A stretch of 64,000 nt of DNA, taken from positions 185,318,001-185,382,000 of the forward strand of contig JBITNC010000001.1 in assembly GCA_050084985.1 (NCBI GenBank). Direction: 5' to 3'. Under the pieces are notes generated by a model. The model saw only the letters and a program-made list of their open reading frames with translations. It made no database searches and was not told the origin of the DNA. The position numbers and the translations under genes are program-made. The DNA is from Nageia nagi (taxonomy: Eukaryota; Pinophyta). Below are positions 10,501-21,614 of this stretch, piece after piece (positions within the stretch are counted from its first letter, which is position 1; every line of letters begins with the position of its first letter).

Positions 10501-12291
10501 TCCAAAAGCCATCAAACATACTCCAATGGGCCCATTTCAGTCTTCAAAGTGCCTTCAATGAAATTTGCATTTTGTCCAAAATTGTGTTCCATGGTAGACT
10601 CATTGCCTACTTATAGCTTGAACTGCATCATGTGACCATAATTGCCTAAGTTTTCAACAGTTAACTAAAAAGATAACTGATGCTAAATTACAGCAGATTG
10701 GCAGTTTAACAGTTCCCCTAAACTACTGATATGTTTCTTATAAATTAATAGTTTATAACAGAATTTTGAAAGGGGGCATTATGGATAACTGATGCCATGC
10801 TACGATACACAATAAAACGTGTATGAACCAGACGCATACTATACAGGAATTAAGACATAATGACGCATTCTTTTTGTCAAGAAATATAATACAAAATAAG
10901 CTGAGTTGATAATCTGAATTAAGATTTTGTTCAAGCCACTATCACATAGAAAAGATGAATTCCCAGAGATTCATAAGGGAATGTGATTTTTAATCTTTTA
11001 ATCATGCTATTTAGAACAATCAGGAAAATACAGAACTTCTAAACTGATATTGAAATCACAACTGGACCAGTTCAATCTGGCCAAAATTTTCGACCTGAAC
11101 TGAACCTCAGATGGTACAAATTAATAGATTTAAAAGCTTCAATCAAATACATTCTTAAATGAATTGTTTATAGAAACCACCCGTATTAGGATTAGCTACT
11201 TAGAAAGAGCTTCCTAGCTACCAGAGAAAACATACCTAGCTACCAGAGAAAACATAGTCACCTGTCCGATATCAAAACAAATCTCTGGTTAGCTGGATCC
11301 TCAAGTGCTTTTCTGAATAGAATACGCTCTGCTTCTATCATATTGGCTTCTCCCCAACCTACCTGCAGCAGAATGTCATTAGTCAAAGAAACAGAAAACA
11401 CCTTGTAACATGAATGGCTTTTGGAAAAAAAAACGTCTGTAGTGTATTTGAATACTGTAACATAATATTTACTGTTTCATTTAGAATAACATAGTTTGCA
11501 CCAAGCATGTGGCTACATAGAGCTAATGGATACGCACATAAATCCAACACTCTGATATGTTATTTTGAAAGATTAAACAACTCATCCACTTATTTGATGT
11601 TAAAAAGATATATCTAATTAAGGGCAAACATCCAGACCTGTATGCTATTACTGATTTGCCGGCCATAGAAAAATGTACAAGTTGTTGTGATCTGATTGTA
11701 AGCAAACCCCGGCCGTGCATGGATATAGATGGAAAAAGTTGGCTCCTTTGCTCCCTGAATAAATCCATCACCAATCAAAACATTTTCCAAACTTTACTAC
11801 ATCTTTTGATACAAATTCTGTTATAAACAGAAAACCAAGTGTTTGACCAAAGTTCAGAAACAAGCTTTGCCTAAGAAAAGAGGTCATCGCAATTCCTAAT
11901 ACCACAAAATAATAAAAATAAAGCAACATTTAAAAAAACAAAAATGAATACTTCAGAGAAACAAAATAAAATGTTAGAATTAACATGGAAGGACAATTTC
12001 AGCTAAATCAGCTTCATCAAAAAAAAAAATGTTTACAAAATTTACCTCAAAAAAATGCTGCCATACGAAATCCAGCGGCAGACGACTCCGAGCGAGAAAC
12101 AGAAAGGCGACCTTGGGCTTACCCGAGTAAATTTCAGGTACTTTCTGGTAATTCATGGCTAAACGAGGCCTGAATTGCGCGTGCAGCTTAAACACCATTA
12201 TAATAAACACCACGGCCATCACCAGCAGCCCAACCTTCTGCGCCCATACATGATGCTTATGATAAACGTGAAATCCCGGCCTCTTCTTCAT
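7514..12291 (-). CDS. GT14 glycosyltransferase (DUF266/BC10-like), 5' six exons
   Basis: Plant-specific family-14 glycosyltransferase, a Golgi type II membrane protein by family knowledge (rice BC10 type, cell-wall related). Exons on the minus strand: 12046-12291, 11638-11754, 11262-11362, 8104-8175, 7782-7863, 7514-7594. They total 699 nt or 233 codons, with GT..AG borders throughout and phases that join. Exon 1 has a transmembrane anchor at residues 20-34 (VGLLVMAVVFIIMVF) and KVAFLFLARSRLPLDFVW. Exon 2 has FSIYIHARPGF and FFYGRQISNSIQ. Exon 3 has WGEANMIEAERILFRKALED and NQRFVLISD. Exon 4 has CVPLYNFSYIYNYVMSSS. Exon 5 has SFLDPKGERYNPKMAP and KWRKGSQ. Exon 6 has WVTLIREHAEIV. The ATG at 12291-12289 (MKKRPGFHVY) is the start; the open frame reaches back to a TTG at 12306. 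Family members run about 370-400 residues, so the last 40% is off-window or lost. Acceptor sugar and substrate cannot be told. Confidence 0.88.
8758..9280. repeat. Intronic direct repeat, copy 1
   Basis: Inside intron 3 (8176-11261) of the glycosyltransferase. It runs from AATGTTCCTTGCTTGAA to TTAACAGAATTTTGA and is a diverged copy of 10288-10770. Shared blocks include CTGCTATAC.GAAA.AACCACAC, TTTCCTGAAT.AGCTTTCA and TCCAAAATTGTGTTCC. It has no coding potential and no recognised family. Confidence 0.7.
10288..10770. repeat. Intronic direct repeat, copy 2
   Basis: Second copy of the repeat at 8758-9280, same orientation, about 1.5 kb away. The pair could be a segmental duplication or the two ends of a short non-autonomous element. 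No clear TG...CA ends, PBS or target duplication were found, so it is left unclassified. Confidence 0.7.
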
Positions 12292-12862
12292 ATCTTCCGC
12301 TCTCAAAAATTTACTACCAAAGAATGCGAAAAACCTAAAGCTGCAAATATCGTACTAAAGGGAAAGGAATTGGAGTTAAATTCCGTTTATTGCAGACAGC
12401 TCCGTGGCTGAAAAATGGAGACAGCCTGAGCGCGGTGGGGAAATCTGTGTGGAATACGCCGCGAATTCCAACGGGGCGAACAGCACACGGGTACAAAAAC
12501 CCTCGAAAAATCCATGTAGCAGGAAATGGAGATGACCGCCTGTATGGTAAAAGTTGGCGTACCATCCACGTGGACTTTCGGGGCGTAATGTACGCGGAGG
12601 AATTTCGCTGGAAAAGGGGTGGTGGTTGGTTTTCCGGGCGGCAGAAGGCGTGAAGATGCCACGCTGGCAGCGTGAGAACCTTGGTAACGGTAGTCAGGTG
12701 TGCGGGTTTTCTTCCTTTTGCCTTTTAAAGGTTGCGGCGATTTCGTTAATGGGGTTGTTATTTTTGTTAGTCCATTCGTTCCTTCCTCGAATGCTTTTGA
12801 ACCTTCTAGAGGGCGGCACTTTCCACGTGGCAAATTCGGCTCTTCCAATGCTATGAAAATAC
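12292..12862 (-). promoter_or_regulatory. Upstream region of the GT14 gene with two G-boxes
   Basis: This stretch is clearly richer in GC and CpG than its surroundings, as expected for an active plant promoter/5' UTR. It contains two perfect palindromes CCACGTGG (12566-12573 and 12823-12830), the G-box bound by bZIP/bHLH factors. An ACGTGG core follows at about 12861. They lie about 280 and 530 bp before the chosen ATG. No convincing TATA box was found. Overlapping open frames here on both strands are by-products of the GC content. Confidence 0.45.
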
Positions 12863-13675
12863 GTGGACAAATAATACCTGGGTACTTTATACGTCAAATT
12901 TTAATGTGCGTGCTACTTTGTGTTTTATTAATTGGCACTTCCCTATACTTTAGTAGTATTATTTGTGTTATTAATGATTGTAAAGTGGAACCCATTAACT
13001 ACCTAATTGCTTCAACAACTAGCGCTTTCATTGTTAGGGCGACTCCATTGAATAGTTCTATAAAAAAAACTACCAAGTATTCAATCTATTCATATTTCGT
13101 TTAGAGATAATTAAAAAATTACAAAGTAGGGAGTTAAGAAAACCAATCTCAACAAAGTTTAAGGGAGATATATTCATTGTATGCATTTCTAGTATGAATT
13201 CTTTGAGTTATTTCAATCTTGATAATTAAATAAAAAATATTTCATATGAGATATCAATAGTTAATGTTTATAAAGTGGATTATTGAACACATCAAATGAA
13301 TCATAAACCAAAATCATTAATGATTGCATAGAAAACATTTTTGATACCTTTTCATCGCATAATTTTCTCTATAGTACTAGTTGTCCTCGAATGCAAGTTG
13401 TCTACAATTATATCAAGGACCTCAAACGATATGCTTGGAAAATTTTCACATCATCTATAAAAATTATCTTACAAAGTATCGTATCACACCTAACACTCTC
13501 TCATACCTTAAGTAAGGGGGTAGCGTCAAGGGGTAAAGATGACTAGTATGGTAGCAGATTGGGGAAGAATGAAGAAAACATAATAGTTATAGTGGAGGAT
13601 TAAAAAAAGGATAACAAACAAAAATAAAAAGTAAATTAGAAAAATCAATTAACACATCATTTCAAAAGGATATGG

Positions 13676-13729
<54 letters not shown>

Positions 13730-14016
13730 AAATACACAAAAACTTAAGATTAGAAAAATATGAAATGGAGAAGTTTGCACAAAAAAAATAGGAGTAATGC
13801 AATCAAGTAAAGAAAGAAGCTAAAAGTAAAAGGGAAGAAAGAAAAAAGGAAATACTTTGGAAAGATCAAATAGGACAAGGGAGAGGTCTTACAAAAATAA
13901 AAACAAAAATAAAAAAGAATTAAAATTGACTCAAATAGTAAATGATATAGCCGCAAAGGAGGAAGAAGAAATAGAATTGAGAGAGAGATTCAATAAGAGG
14001 AAATATGCCATAGAAA
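12863..14016. other. Intergenic, no gene recognised
   Basis: AT-rich sequence with purine-rich runs and one dinucleotide repeat. I see nothing coding in it. It ends in the target site of the copia element at 14022. Confidence 0.5.
13682..13727. repeat. (TA)n microsatellite
   Basis: About 46 bp of uninterrupted TA dinucleotides. Confidence 0.97.
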
Positions 14017-14021
14017 ATAAT

Positions 14022-14514
14022 TGAAAGATTTAAATTTTAAATAACAAAATCCTAATATACCAAGATCACTTGAAAGCTATCTCAAACATCAATGCTCAAA
14101 GCATAAATAATCTCACAAATTAACACAAGATATAAGTGGTTTCTCCATTCATAGGAGTAAATCCACTAACTAAGATCCTTCTCATTCACAAAGATAACTC
14201 TCTTATAAGACTTCTTTCTTCCTCTCCTAACACTAATCCTAGAGCATAACTTTACTTCAATTTATTAGCTTATGATCTCAAGGAGAGGGACTTCTATTTA
14301 TAAGCCAAAATATTCTCTTTGATCACCCTTTTAACCATTGTACAATATAATGGAATGCATTACCCTTTTACCCAAGGGGCATGCTCATGAGGAGTGTAGG
14401 ACAAGTTACATTATCATATTCACTTAAATACTTAAAGTATCTAGGGATATCTTGTATTAGTGAATTTACAAGAAGAATATTACAAAACCTTACAATAATG
14501 CATTATACATTCTA
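14022..14514 (-). repeat. 3' LTR of the 14-21 kb copia
   Basis: 493 bp, closely similar to 21111-21609. On the minus strand it carries a TATA box (CTTATAAATAG, complement of about 14294-14304). It is preceded by a purine-rich tract (AAGAGGAAG, complement of about 14517-14526), the likely second-strand primer. Confidence 0.92.
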
Positions 14515-14779
14515 GTACTTCCTCTTAATGCAATATTGGGATAGACTAAATAAGAGAGAAGAAAGAGAGATTAAAAGAGAGTTCTCCTCCATATAAATAC
14601 AATTGAAGATGAGGAATTTTACATCTTTGTGAAGTAAGCAAGATCTTAGTTTGAGACTCACTACTTTACCATTCTAACATATGGTTTACAATATAATCAT
14701 TAACCAAAACTGGTTTCAATGTACATAGAGTAGTCATCTAATAGAAAGTTGACATGATGAGCCTCTATGAGCCTTCATA

Positions 14780-15350
14780 CTTGAGGTAAGTAACCTGCAA
14801 TCTCAAAAAGCAACCTAAAAGCTACAAGTAGTTCAAAAAATAAGATCAGTTAGATTCATCATGTACACATTCATATCAACAAGGATAAATGAATTAAGCA
14901 ATGTTATCTATAAATTGATCAATGGTGCATTATAAGTCATCATGAAGATGCCAAGCCAATACTCATATTCACTTGTATACAAAATATGTGTTGACTATTA
15001 TCACAAATAGAGCATGACAAAATGCACATATGAATTCCTCACATATGGATAATTGAACAGTGCCAAAAGACACATAAGAGTTCCTCACATATGGATAACT
15101 GAATAGCGCAAAAAAGATCTATCATATGCACATATGAGTTCCTCCCACATGGATAACTAAACAATGCTAACAATGATCTATTATACTCTTAAGGTGTACA
15201 AATAGTTCATTATGCAAGGAGAACTAACCAAAAGGTACACACATAAATCACACTATACAACTAAAAATCCTATTAGGGGTGAAGTTGTTCACAAATATGA
15301 ATTCAATACAAGAATTCAAACTTTACTCCCCCTTGAGAGTAACTTCACTA
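14780..15350 (-). repeat. 3' untranslated segment with 46-58 bp tandem repeats
   Basis: Non-coding stretch between RNase H and the 3' LTR. Three near-repeats of a block like CACATATGAGTTCCTCACAT followed by ATGGATAAC start at about 15025, 15071 and 15129. A related, more eroded set is at the same place in the sister element (39080-39210), so the repeats belong to the family. Confidence 0.65.
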
Positions 15351-15379
15351 ACCCAATAGACTCCTTAAGCTTACTAAAT

Positions 15380-18300
15380 TGATCTTCAGGAAGGTGCTTG
15401 GTGAATAAATCAGTGGAGTTCAGAGCAAATAGATAATACTGCAAGTGTATGATGCCATCTAAAACCTTCTCCCTGATGAAGTGGGATTAGATTTCAACAT
15501 GCTTTGTTCTTTAATAGAAAAGAATATTCTTAGCCAAAGAAATAGCTGATTAATTATCTAAAGAAATTTGATGTGGGTGATCTTGTCCATAACCAATTTC
15601 TTTTAGAATATGCCTAAGCCAAATAGCTCCCTAGGTTGTAACAGACATGGCTTGGTATTCAACTTCTATGGTGGAAAGAGAAACAATAGGCTACTTCTTA
15701 GAAGCCTAAGAGATAGCACTTGAACTAATGTTAAAAACATAAGTAGCGATTGATTTTCTATCATCTCTATCTCCCATAGTTAAAATTTGAGAACCCTTAG
15801 AGAACAAACGAGAAAAAATTGGAATACTTGAGAGTAAGATCCTTTGTTCCTGCAACATACCTCAAGATTTGCTTAACAACATTAATATGTTCAACATATA
15901 ATTTTTGTATGAACCATGCCATCAAATTCACTACAAAAGCAATATCTAGCTTGAAAATAGTCAAATAAAAAAGACTACCAATTAATTATCTATAAGTTAT
16001 AGCATCTACCAACTAAGAGTTGGATCTAAGATACAAAGTGATTTCGAGAGAGATTGGGATCACAACAGATTTGTACTCTTCCAATCTAAACTTTTGCAAT
16101 ATATTTGATATATACTTGGATTGAATAAGATAATTACAATCCTTGTATTAGTGCATTTGCATTCTAAGGTAGTAGTGTAAGAGACTAACATCAATCATTT
16201 CAAATGTTACCTTAAGTTTGAATATGCACTTTTGGATGATTTCATAATTATTCCTAGTGATCATAAAAGCATCCATGTAAAAGAGAATCAAGACCACATC
16301 TTTTCCCTAATTAATCACATATAAATCAGAGTCAGAGAAGCACTTAGAGAATCTAATGTTTGCAAAGTAACCTACAATTTTCTTGTACTAAGGTCTAAGT
16401 GCTTGGTTAAGTCCATACAAAGACTTCTTTAACTTGCACATAAATGACTCTTTTCCTTCCACAACAAACCTTTCTAGTTGATTCATGTAGATTTTCACAT
16501 CTAATTCACCATTGAGAAAAGCACTCTTAACATCGAGTTGAAAAACTTTCCATTCTTGAGCTACTAAAAGAGTAAGGATTATACTAACAGTGGGCATCTT
16601 TTCCACTAGAGCAAAGGTTTCTTTATAATCAACTCCATATTTTTGAGCAAAATCTTTGGCCACTAACCTTGCTTTGTATTTCTCAATATCCCCTACTAAA
16701 TTATACTTGACCTTATAGATCCACTTATTTCCAATCACATTCCTCTCATTTGGATAAGGAACCAAGTACCAAGTTTTATTTTTCATAAGTGCCTCATACT
16801 TCACTTTCATGGTTTCCATCTAGTACTCGTGCTTTGAAGCTTCATTGAATGATGAGGGTTCATTCTTGTTATAAATTTTGGTAAATAAGGATTTATTCAA
16901 GGTCATACTTCTTGTTATCCTTTGAGTTGGAGAATTTTGCTCTTGAGGTGACTTATCTTTATTGATATCCAACCAGTTAAGTGCAACTGAAGAGTCATCT
17001 AGATCATCAACATCTTCATTGGAAGCAAATTCCATAAGAAGTTCATTAAACTTTACATCCCTTAATACAAGCACTACTCTATAGGATGGAAAGTAGAGCA
17101 TATAGCCTCTATGTTAATTATCATAACCTACCAAGATACATTTTTCAGATCTCTTATCTAACTTTTTCATTGTCTCAAAAATAATGTAGGAGAAGGCTTC
17201 ACAACCAAACACCATAAAGTGAAAAATGTTAGGTTTCTTTCCTATCCATACCTCAAAATGAGATTTTCCCTCAATTCACCTATTCAAGGTGTAAATTGTA
17301 GTGCTCATAACTTTACCCCATAAGAAATTAAGAAGATTTTTCAGCATGCATCTAACTATATCCATAATTATCCTTTTTTTTTCCTTTCAACAACATTATT
17401 TTGTTGAGGAAAGTAAGGAATCGTAAACTATCTTTTGATCTCATACTTGACATAATAGTCATTAAATTCATTACTGTTATACTCTCCCCCATTATTTGAT
17501 CTCAACATCTTAATTTTAAGGTCAGTCTGATTTTCAACTAAGGATTTGAAATCTTTAAACCTATCAAATATTTGATCCTTATGCTCAAATAGATAACCAA
17601 ATGTTATCCTATTAAAGTTATCGATCAAGGTTAATACATAGTATGCTCCCCCTAAGTGACTTAGTTTGAAATGGATCTATCAAATCTGAATGGACAAATT
17701 GAAGAGGTTGGTTTACCCTTATTACCTTATCTTTTTCAAATCTTTATCTATTCATCTTACTTAGGATGCACTTCTCATATAAACTAATTATGGGTGAAAT
17801 TAAAGGTAGACCTTACACAACTTCTTGGTCTTTAATGACTTGAATACTTTTGTAGTTAAGGTACCCTAAACATTGGTGCTAAAGATTACCCTAGAGCAAA
17901 CATTCGTAGCAAGACATATCTTTGTTGGAACTTGATACATAATGTAGAGATCATTTTTACTGATCCTCTCACCAAAGTGGCAAGTCCCTTCTTAATGCAC
18001 TAAGAGTGTGAGTTGAACTCAAATGAATATCCTTTCTTTGTAACTTGAATTGCGAAAAGAAGGTTCATACAGAGCTTAGACATGTATAGCACATTTTTAA
18101 GAACCTTTTCATAAATCAACACACTTTCAATACCTTAGAATTCAAGAATTGAATTATCACCTATCACAACTACATCCTTTATATACTTATGAAAATTTTC
18201 AAACTTATCCTTTTCAAAACTTAAGTGATTAGTGCACCTAGAATCAACAATCTAATCAATCAAGAAAGTGTTAATCATGGAGTAAAGTGTAGAAATAAAA
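15380..18300 (-). pseudogene. copia pol (protease-integrase-RT-RNase H), dead
   Basis: Minus-strand pol with many stops. A protease/pre-integrase stretch (about 18050-18260) reads DSRCTNHLSFEKDKFENFHKY. The integrase core (17428-17628) has FGYLFEHKD and RSNNGGEY. RT (16388-16819) has NKWIYKVKY, KARLVAKDFAQKYGVDYKETF, FQLDVKSAFLNGELD and KKSLYGLNQA. The active-site box lies at 16268-16279 and reads YMDA where copia has YVDD, so a catalytic aspartate is gone. RNase H remnants extend to about 15380. An acidic linker with TQRITRSM lies at 16820-17101. Confidence 0.88.
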
Positions 18301-18334
18301 CCAACTTTAATATTCTTCTTTCTTTTGAAGTTCT

Positions 18335-19192
18335 TCATATTTCTACTTCTCTTGTTCTTTTCTTCTTGTAGTAGTTAAAGTTTTTATGAGCATAGCTACC
18401 ATAAAAGTTACAATTACCATCAATTTTTGCCTTGGGATTTGGTTTGTTTGCCTTTTCTTTTCCATCTCTTTGCTTGTAGTTGTTATTTCCTTTATTTTCA
18501 AACTTCTTGATGGTACCAGGAAAAGATTTTTTTGATGCTTGAACTTCCTTGAAAGGAGTTTTGGTTTCTCCTATAGTAACGTTATTATCCTTCAGAGAAG
18601 AGATCAACACTTTTTTGTTAAGAGTTTTCTTATGCTTCAAAAGGAGCCTTGAAAGGTTCTCTTGAGAGAAGATTTCTTCATCATCATCAAGCCTAGTCTC
18701 AATAATTATCACCAAGTTACTAAAATTTGAAGAAAGGCTTTGAAGAATGATGAAGACCATGAACTCATTATTGATCCAATTGCAACCACAACTTACAAGT
18801 TGGGTCCTAAGGTAAATGATTTTATTCAAATAGATGGTAATATTTTTATATTCTCTTTGACAAGATTGAAGCAACTTTTGGAGAATTATGAACCTTCTTG
18901 AAAAATTAGACCTTAGGTAGATTTTCTTAAGCCTATCCCAAACTTCCTTTGGAGAAGTTGATAAAAAGATCATAAGCAACACTTTGTCTAATATTGCATA
19001 AAAAATCATAGAGGTTATGAACTCATTCTTTGTATTGTAAGCTTCAAGTGCCTTCTCATCTGTAGGAGACACTAAATTTTCATTAATTATTTGCCATAAT
19101 TCCCTTACCTACAGTTTAAATTTTATTCGAGGTTCCCAAATACCATAATTGGAACCATCAAAAATGTGCTTGGGTAAGAAGATGTCTTCCAT
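18335..19192 (-). pseudogene. copia gag, dead
   Basis: Starts at an ATG at 19192 (MEDIFLPKHIFDGSNYGIWE, typical copia gag N-terminus) and meets a stop before 19072. It then runs open to 18335 with EVWDRLKKIYL and the leucine-rich helices of the UBN2 region. The zinc knuckle near the end has lost its second and third cysteines (CNFYGSYAHKNFNYY). This is nucleocapsid-like Gag; neighbours are the pol remnant downstream and a long leader upstream. Confidence 0.82.
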
Positions 19193-21110
19193 TTACTACA
19201 TAAGAAGGTGAAAGTGTTAACCAATTTAAGTATGTTAAATCAACTATACATGTTGAATTAATCATTAATACATGTTTAGATTTGTTTAAATTGATCAACC
19301 ATACATGATAAATTATGACCAAGGATAATAAAAAAGGCATGCTTAACTTGTTTAACAAATTTCACATGTGCAAAAGTTTATAATAGAATCATATAATATA
19401 TTCCATACATCTAATATTTTGTCATCACCAAGTACCATAGTTGTAGAGAAGATAAAATGAAACTTGTTTTTTTTTTGTTTAAAATCAAACTTTCACCTAG
19501 ATGTCTACAAGATGGAACCTAATTTTAAACATACAATAAGTATTAAAAATGTGTTTAAAAAAAAATAAACTCCTCAAAAAATTATCCTTCAACTAGAAAA
19601 TGATATCCCCCTTTTTTTCAAATAAAAATAAAAATAAAAATAAATAAATAAATACTTCCTAAGAAAAAATAATTTATTATTGCAAATAAATTACACATCC
19701 TAAGAACCATTAAAAAAATTAAAAAAAAAGGTACTAAACGTAATTATAGCCCATCCACCATCCTGTTTTGAAATTAAGGCAAAAAAATGCTCACCCTTCA
19801 TGCCATCTAAATAATGATGCAAAACTTCATTTATTAATAAATAAAGAAAAAGCATGATTTAAACATCCCTCTCATCAAAGCAGGTGAGCTGGCGGGCTAA
19901 ACAAAGCTGTTAAGGACAAGGTTGGCCATGCCGAGGAGGTGTCAAGGTTGGGGTGGGGATAGTGCAAAGGGGTAGGTAAGAAGGTGCAATTATAGGGGTG
20001 TCAAAGATGATTGGAGGGTAGTCAAGGTTGACAGGAGGGGAGATAGGGACCTAACAACATGTCAGACTACAAAGAGGGTGTTGTAGGGCCCTCTCATCAA
20101 TGTAGAGAGTGGGAGCTAGGGTGATGGTGGAGGTGGTAGACTAGATCATCATATACCAACCTAGGGGTGGTAGTGGGAATAACTCGTAGTTAAAGTTTTA
20201 CATGCACTAAATCATTTTAATGTGGGGATATAATTTAGTGCATGACCATAGTGATTTAACACAACACCATTGGTGGTGGGAGCAATGAGCGAAAGTGATC
20301 AAGCAGCATGAAAAAGTGATAGGTCAATATGGTAAGGACAAAACTTGGTGCACGAGGGGTAGGTTATGCTGCAAGATAGTCGAACAACGATCTGATAGAG
20401 CTGCTTAAGTCTATCAAGGGAGGTGGGTATTGGCACAAGGCATGGGTGGCACCATAGATGGTTAACCCTAATGGAGAGTCCAACAACTCCCTTTTTATTT
20501 CTCTGCTTCCTTTTTTTATTTCTACCCACAAAAGTGAAAAACTTAGCCTAGTTTTTTTTAATTGTAAATATTATAATTTTGATTTTTTTTTATAAAAAAG
20601 AAGGTTCCCCATTTTTTTAGAGGATTAAAAATAAAGCTTCTACAAATAAAAAATCATTTTAGAGTAAAACTTTTCCATATTTATTTAGAATGTGAAAAGA
20701 AAAAGGATATATTTTTTTAAAAAATTCTTTTTTATAAAATAAAAGCCTCCTTTTTTATTTCAACAACAAATAAGATATAAATAATTGCAATTTTTTTGTA
20801 CACTAATCTTTTTGATATACAATTATTATAACAATATACTAAGCAATCTTTGTATAAATAATTACAAGTAACATAAAAAATGTTAGTATAAATAAAAAAA
20901 TTGCATTATATTGTTACTTTTAAGCATATTTTGCTTAAAAAAAATAAACTAACACATAATACAAAATATGTTAGTATCATAATGAAATAATCCAAAACTA
21001 AAAAGCAAAGAAGGGAGGAGGTTCTACCTTCTCTTGAGTTTACCTCACTAGAATGAATATGAACCTCCAAGATGTTGAAGAGAAACCTCCAAGAAGGTTT
21101 TAATACCAAA
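19193..21110 (-). other. Leader of the 14-21 kb copia, with PBS
   Basis: About 1.9 kb between the 5' LTR and gag. The primer-binding site reads TGGTATTAAAACC (complement of 21096-21108), a C-to-T/G-to-A decayed form of the initiator-Met type TGGTATCAGAGCC. Bases 19870-20480 are unusually G-rich for this window (repeated GGTGG, GGGG and AGGGG) and break the otherwise A/T-dominated leader. No ORF of note. Confidence 0.7.
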
Positions 21111-21609
21111 TGAAAGATTTAAAATTTAAATAACAAAATCCTAATCTACCAAGATCCCTTGAAAGCTCTCTTAAACATCAATACTCGTAGCATAAACAAT
21201 CTCACAAATTGATACAAGATACAAGTGGTTGCTCCATTCATGGGAGTACATCCACTAACTAAGATCTTTCTCTTTCACGAAGATAACTCTCTTACAAGAT
21301 CTCTTTCTTCCTCTCCTAACACTAATCTTATAGCATAACTTTGCTTCAACTTTTTTATGTATGATCTCAAGGAGAGGGCCTTTTATTTTTAGGCCAAAAT
21401 CCTTCCTTGAATCACCCTTTTAACCATTGTACAATATCATGACATGCATCACCCTTTTACCCAAGGGACATGCTCATGAGAAGGAGTGTAGGACAAGTTA
21501 CATTATCATATTCACTTAAATACTTAAGGTATATAGGGATACCTTTAAGTATTGGTGAATTTACAAGAAAAACATTACAAAACCTTACAATAATACATTA
21601 TACATTCCA
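21111..21609 (-). repeat. 5' LTR of the 14-21 kb copia
   Basis: 499 bp, begins TGAAAGATTT on the plus strand and ends TTCCA. It pairs with 14022-14514. The TATA position is mutated here (TTTTATTTTTAGG on the plus strand where the other LTR has TTCTATTTATAAG). Confidence 0.93.
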
Positions 21610-21614
21610 ATAAT

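Larger units (their letters stand above)
14022..21609 (-). mobile_element. Complete Ty1/copia retrotransposon, TSD ATAAT
   Basis: A 7588-bp element with two LTRs (14022-14514 and 21111-21609). Next to the right LTR is a PBS, and the coding order on the minus strand is gag-protease-integrase-RT-RNase H. It is flanked by the perfect 5-bp duplication ATAAT (14017-14021 and 21610-21614). The right LTR ends TG..CA. The left has CA mutated to TA at 14514. The coding region is full of stops and the RT box reads YMDA, so it cannot move itself. It is a sister of the element at 38115-47854: LTRs, leader and 3' region align by eye. Having both LTRs and an intact target duplication, it records one clean insertion. 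Confidence 0.93.

Noticed and set aside
12304-12306. Start of the GT14 protein 15 bp upstream (MRAED...)
   Set aside because: The codon there is TTG. The first ATG in frame is at 12291-12289 and gives a normal family N-terminus.
12335-13104. Several overlapping frames of 67-153 codons on both strands upstream of the GT14 gene
   Set aside because: They overlap one another in a GC-richer promoter region where stops are rare; no motif, no splice pattern, no family resemblance.
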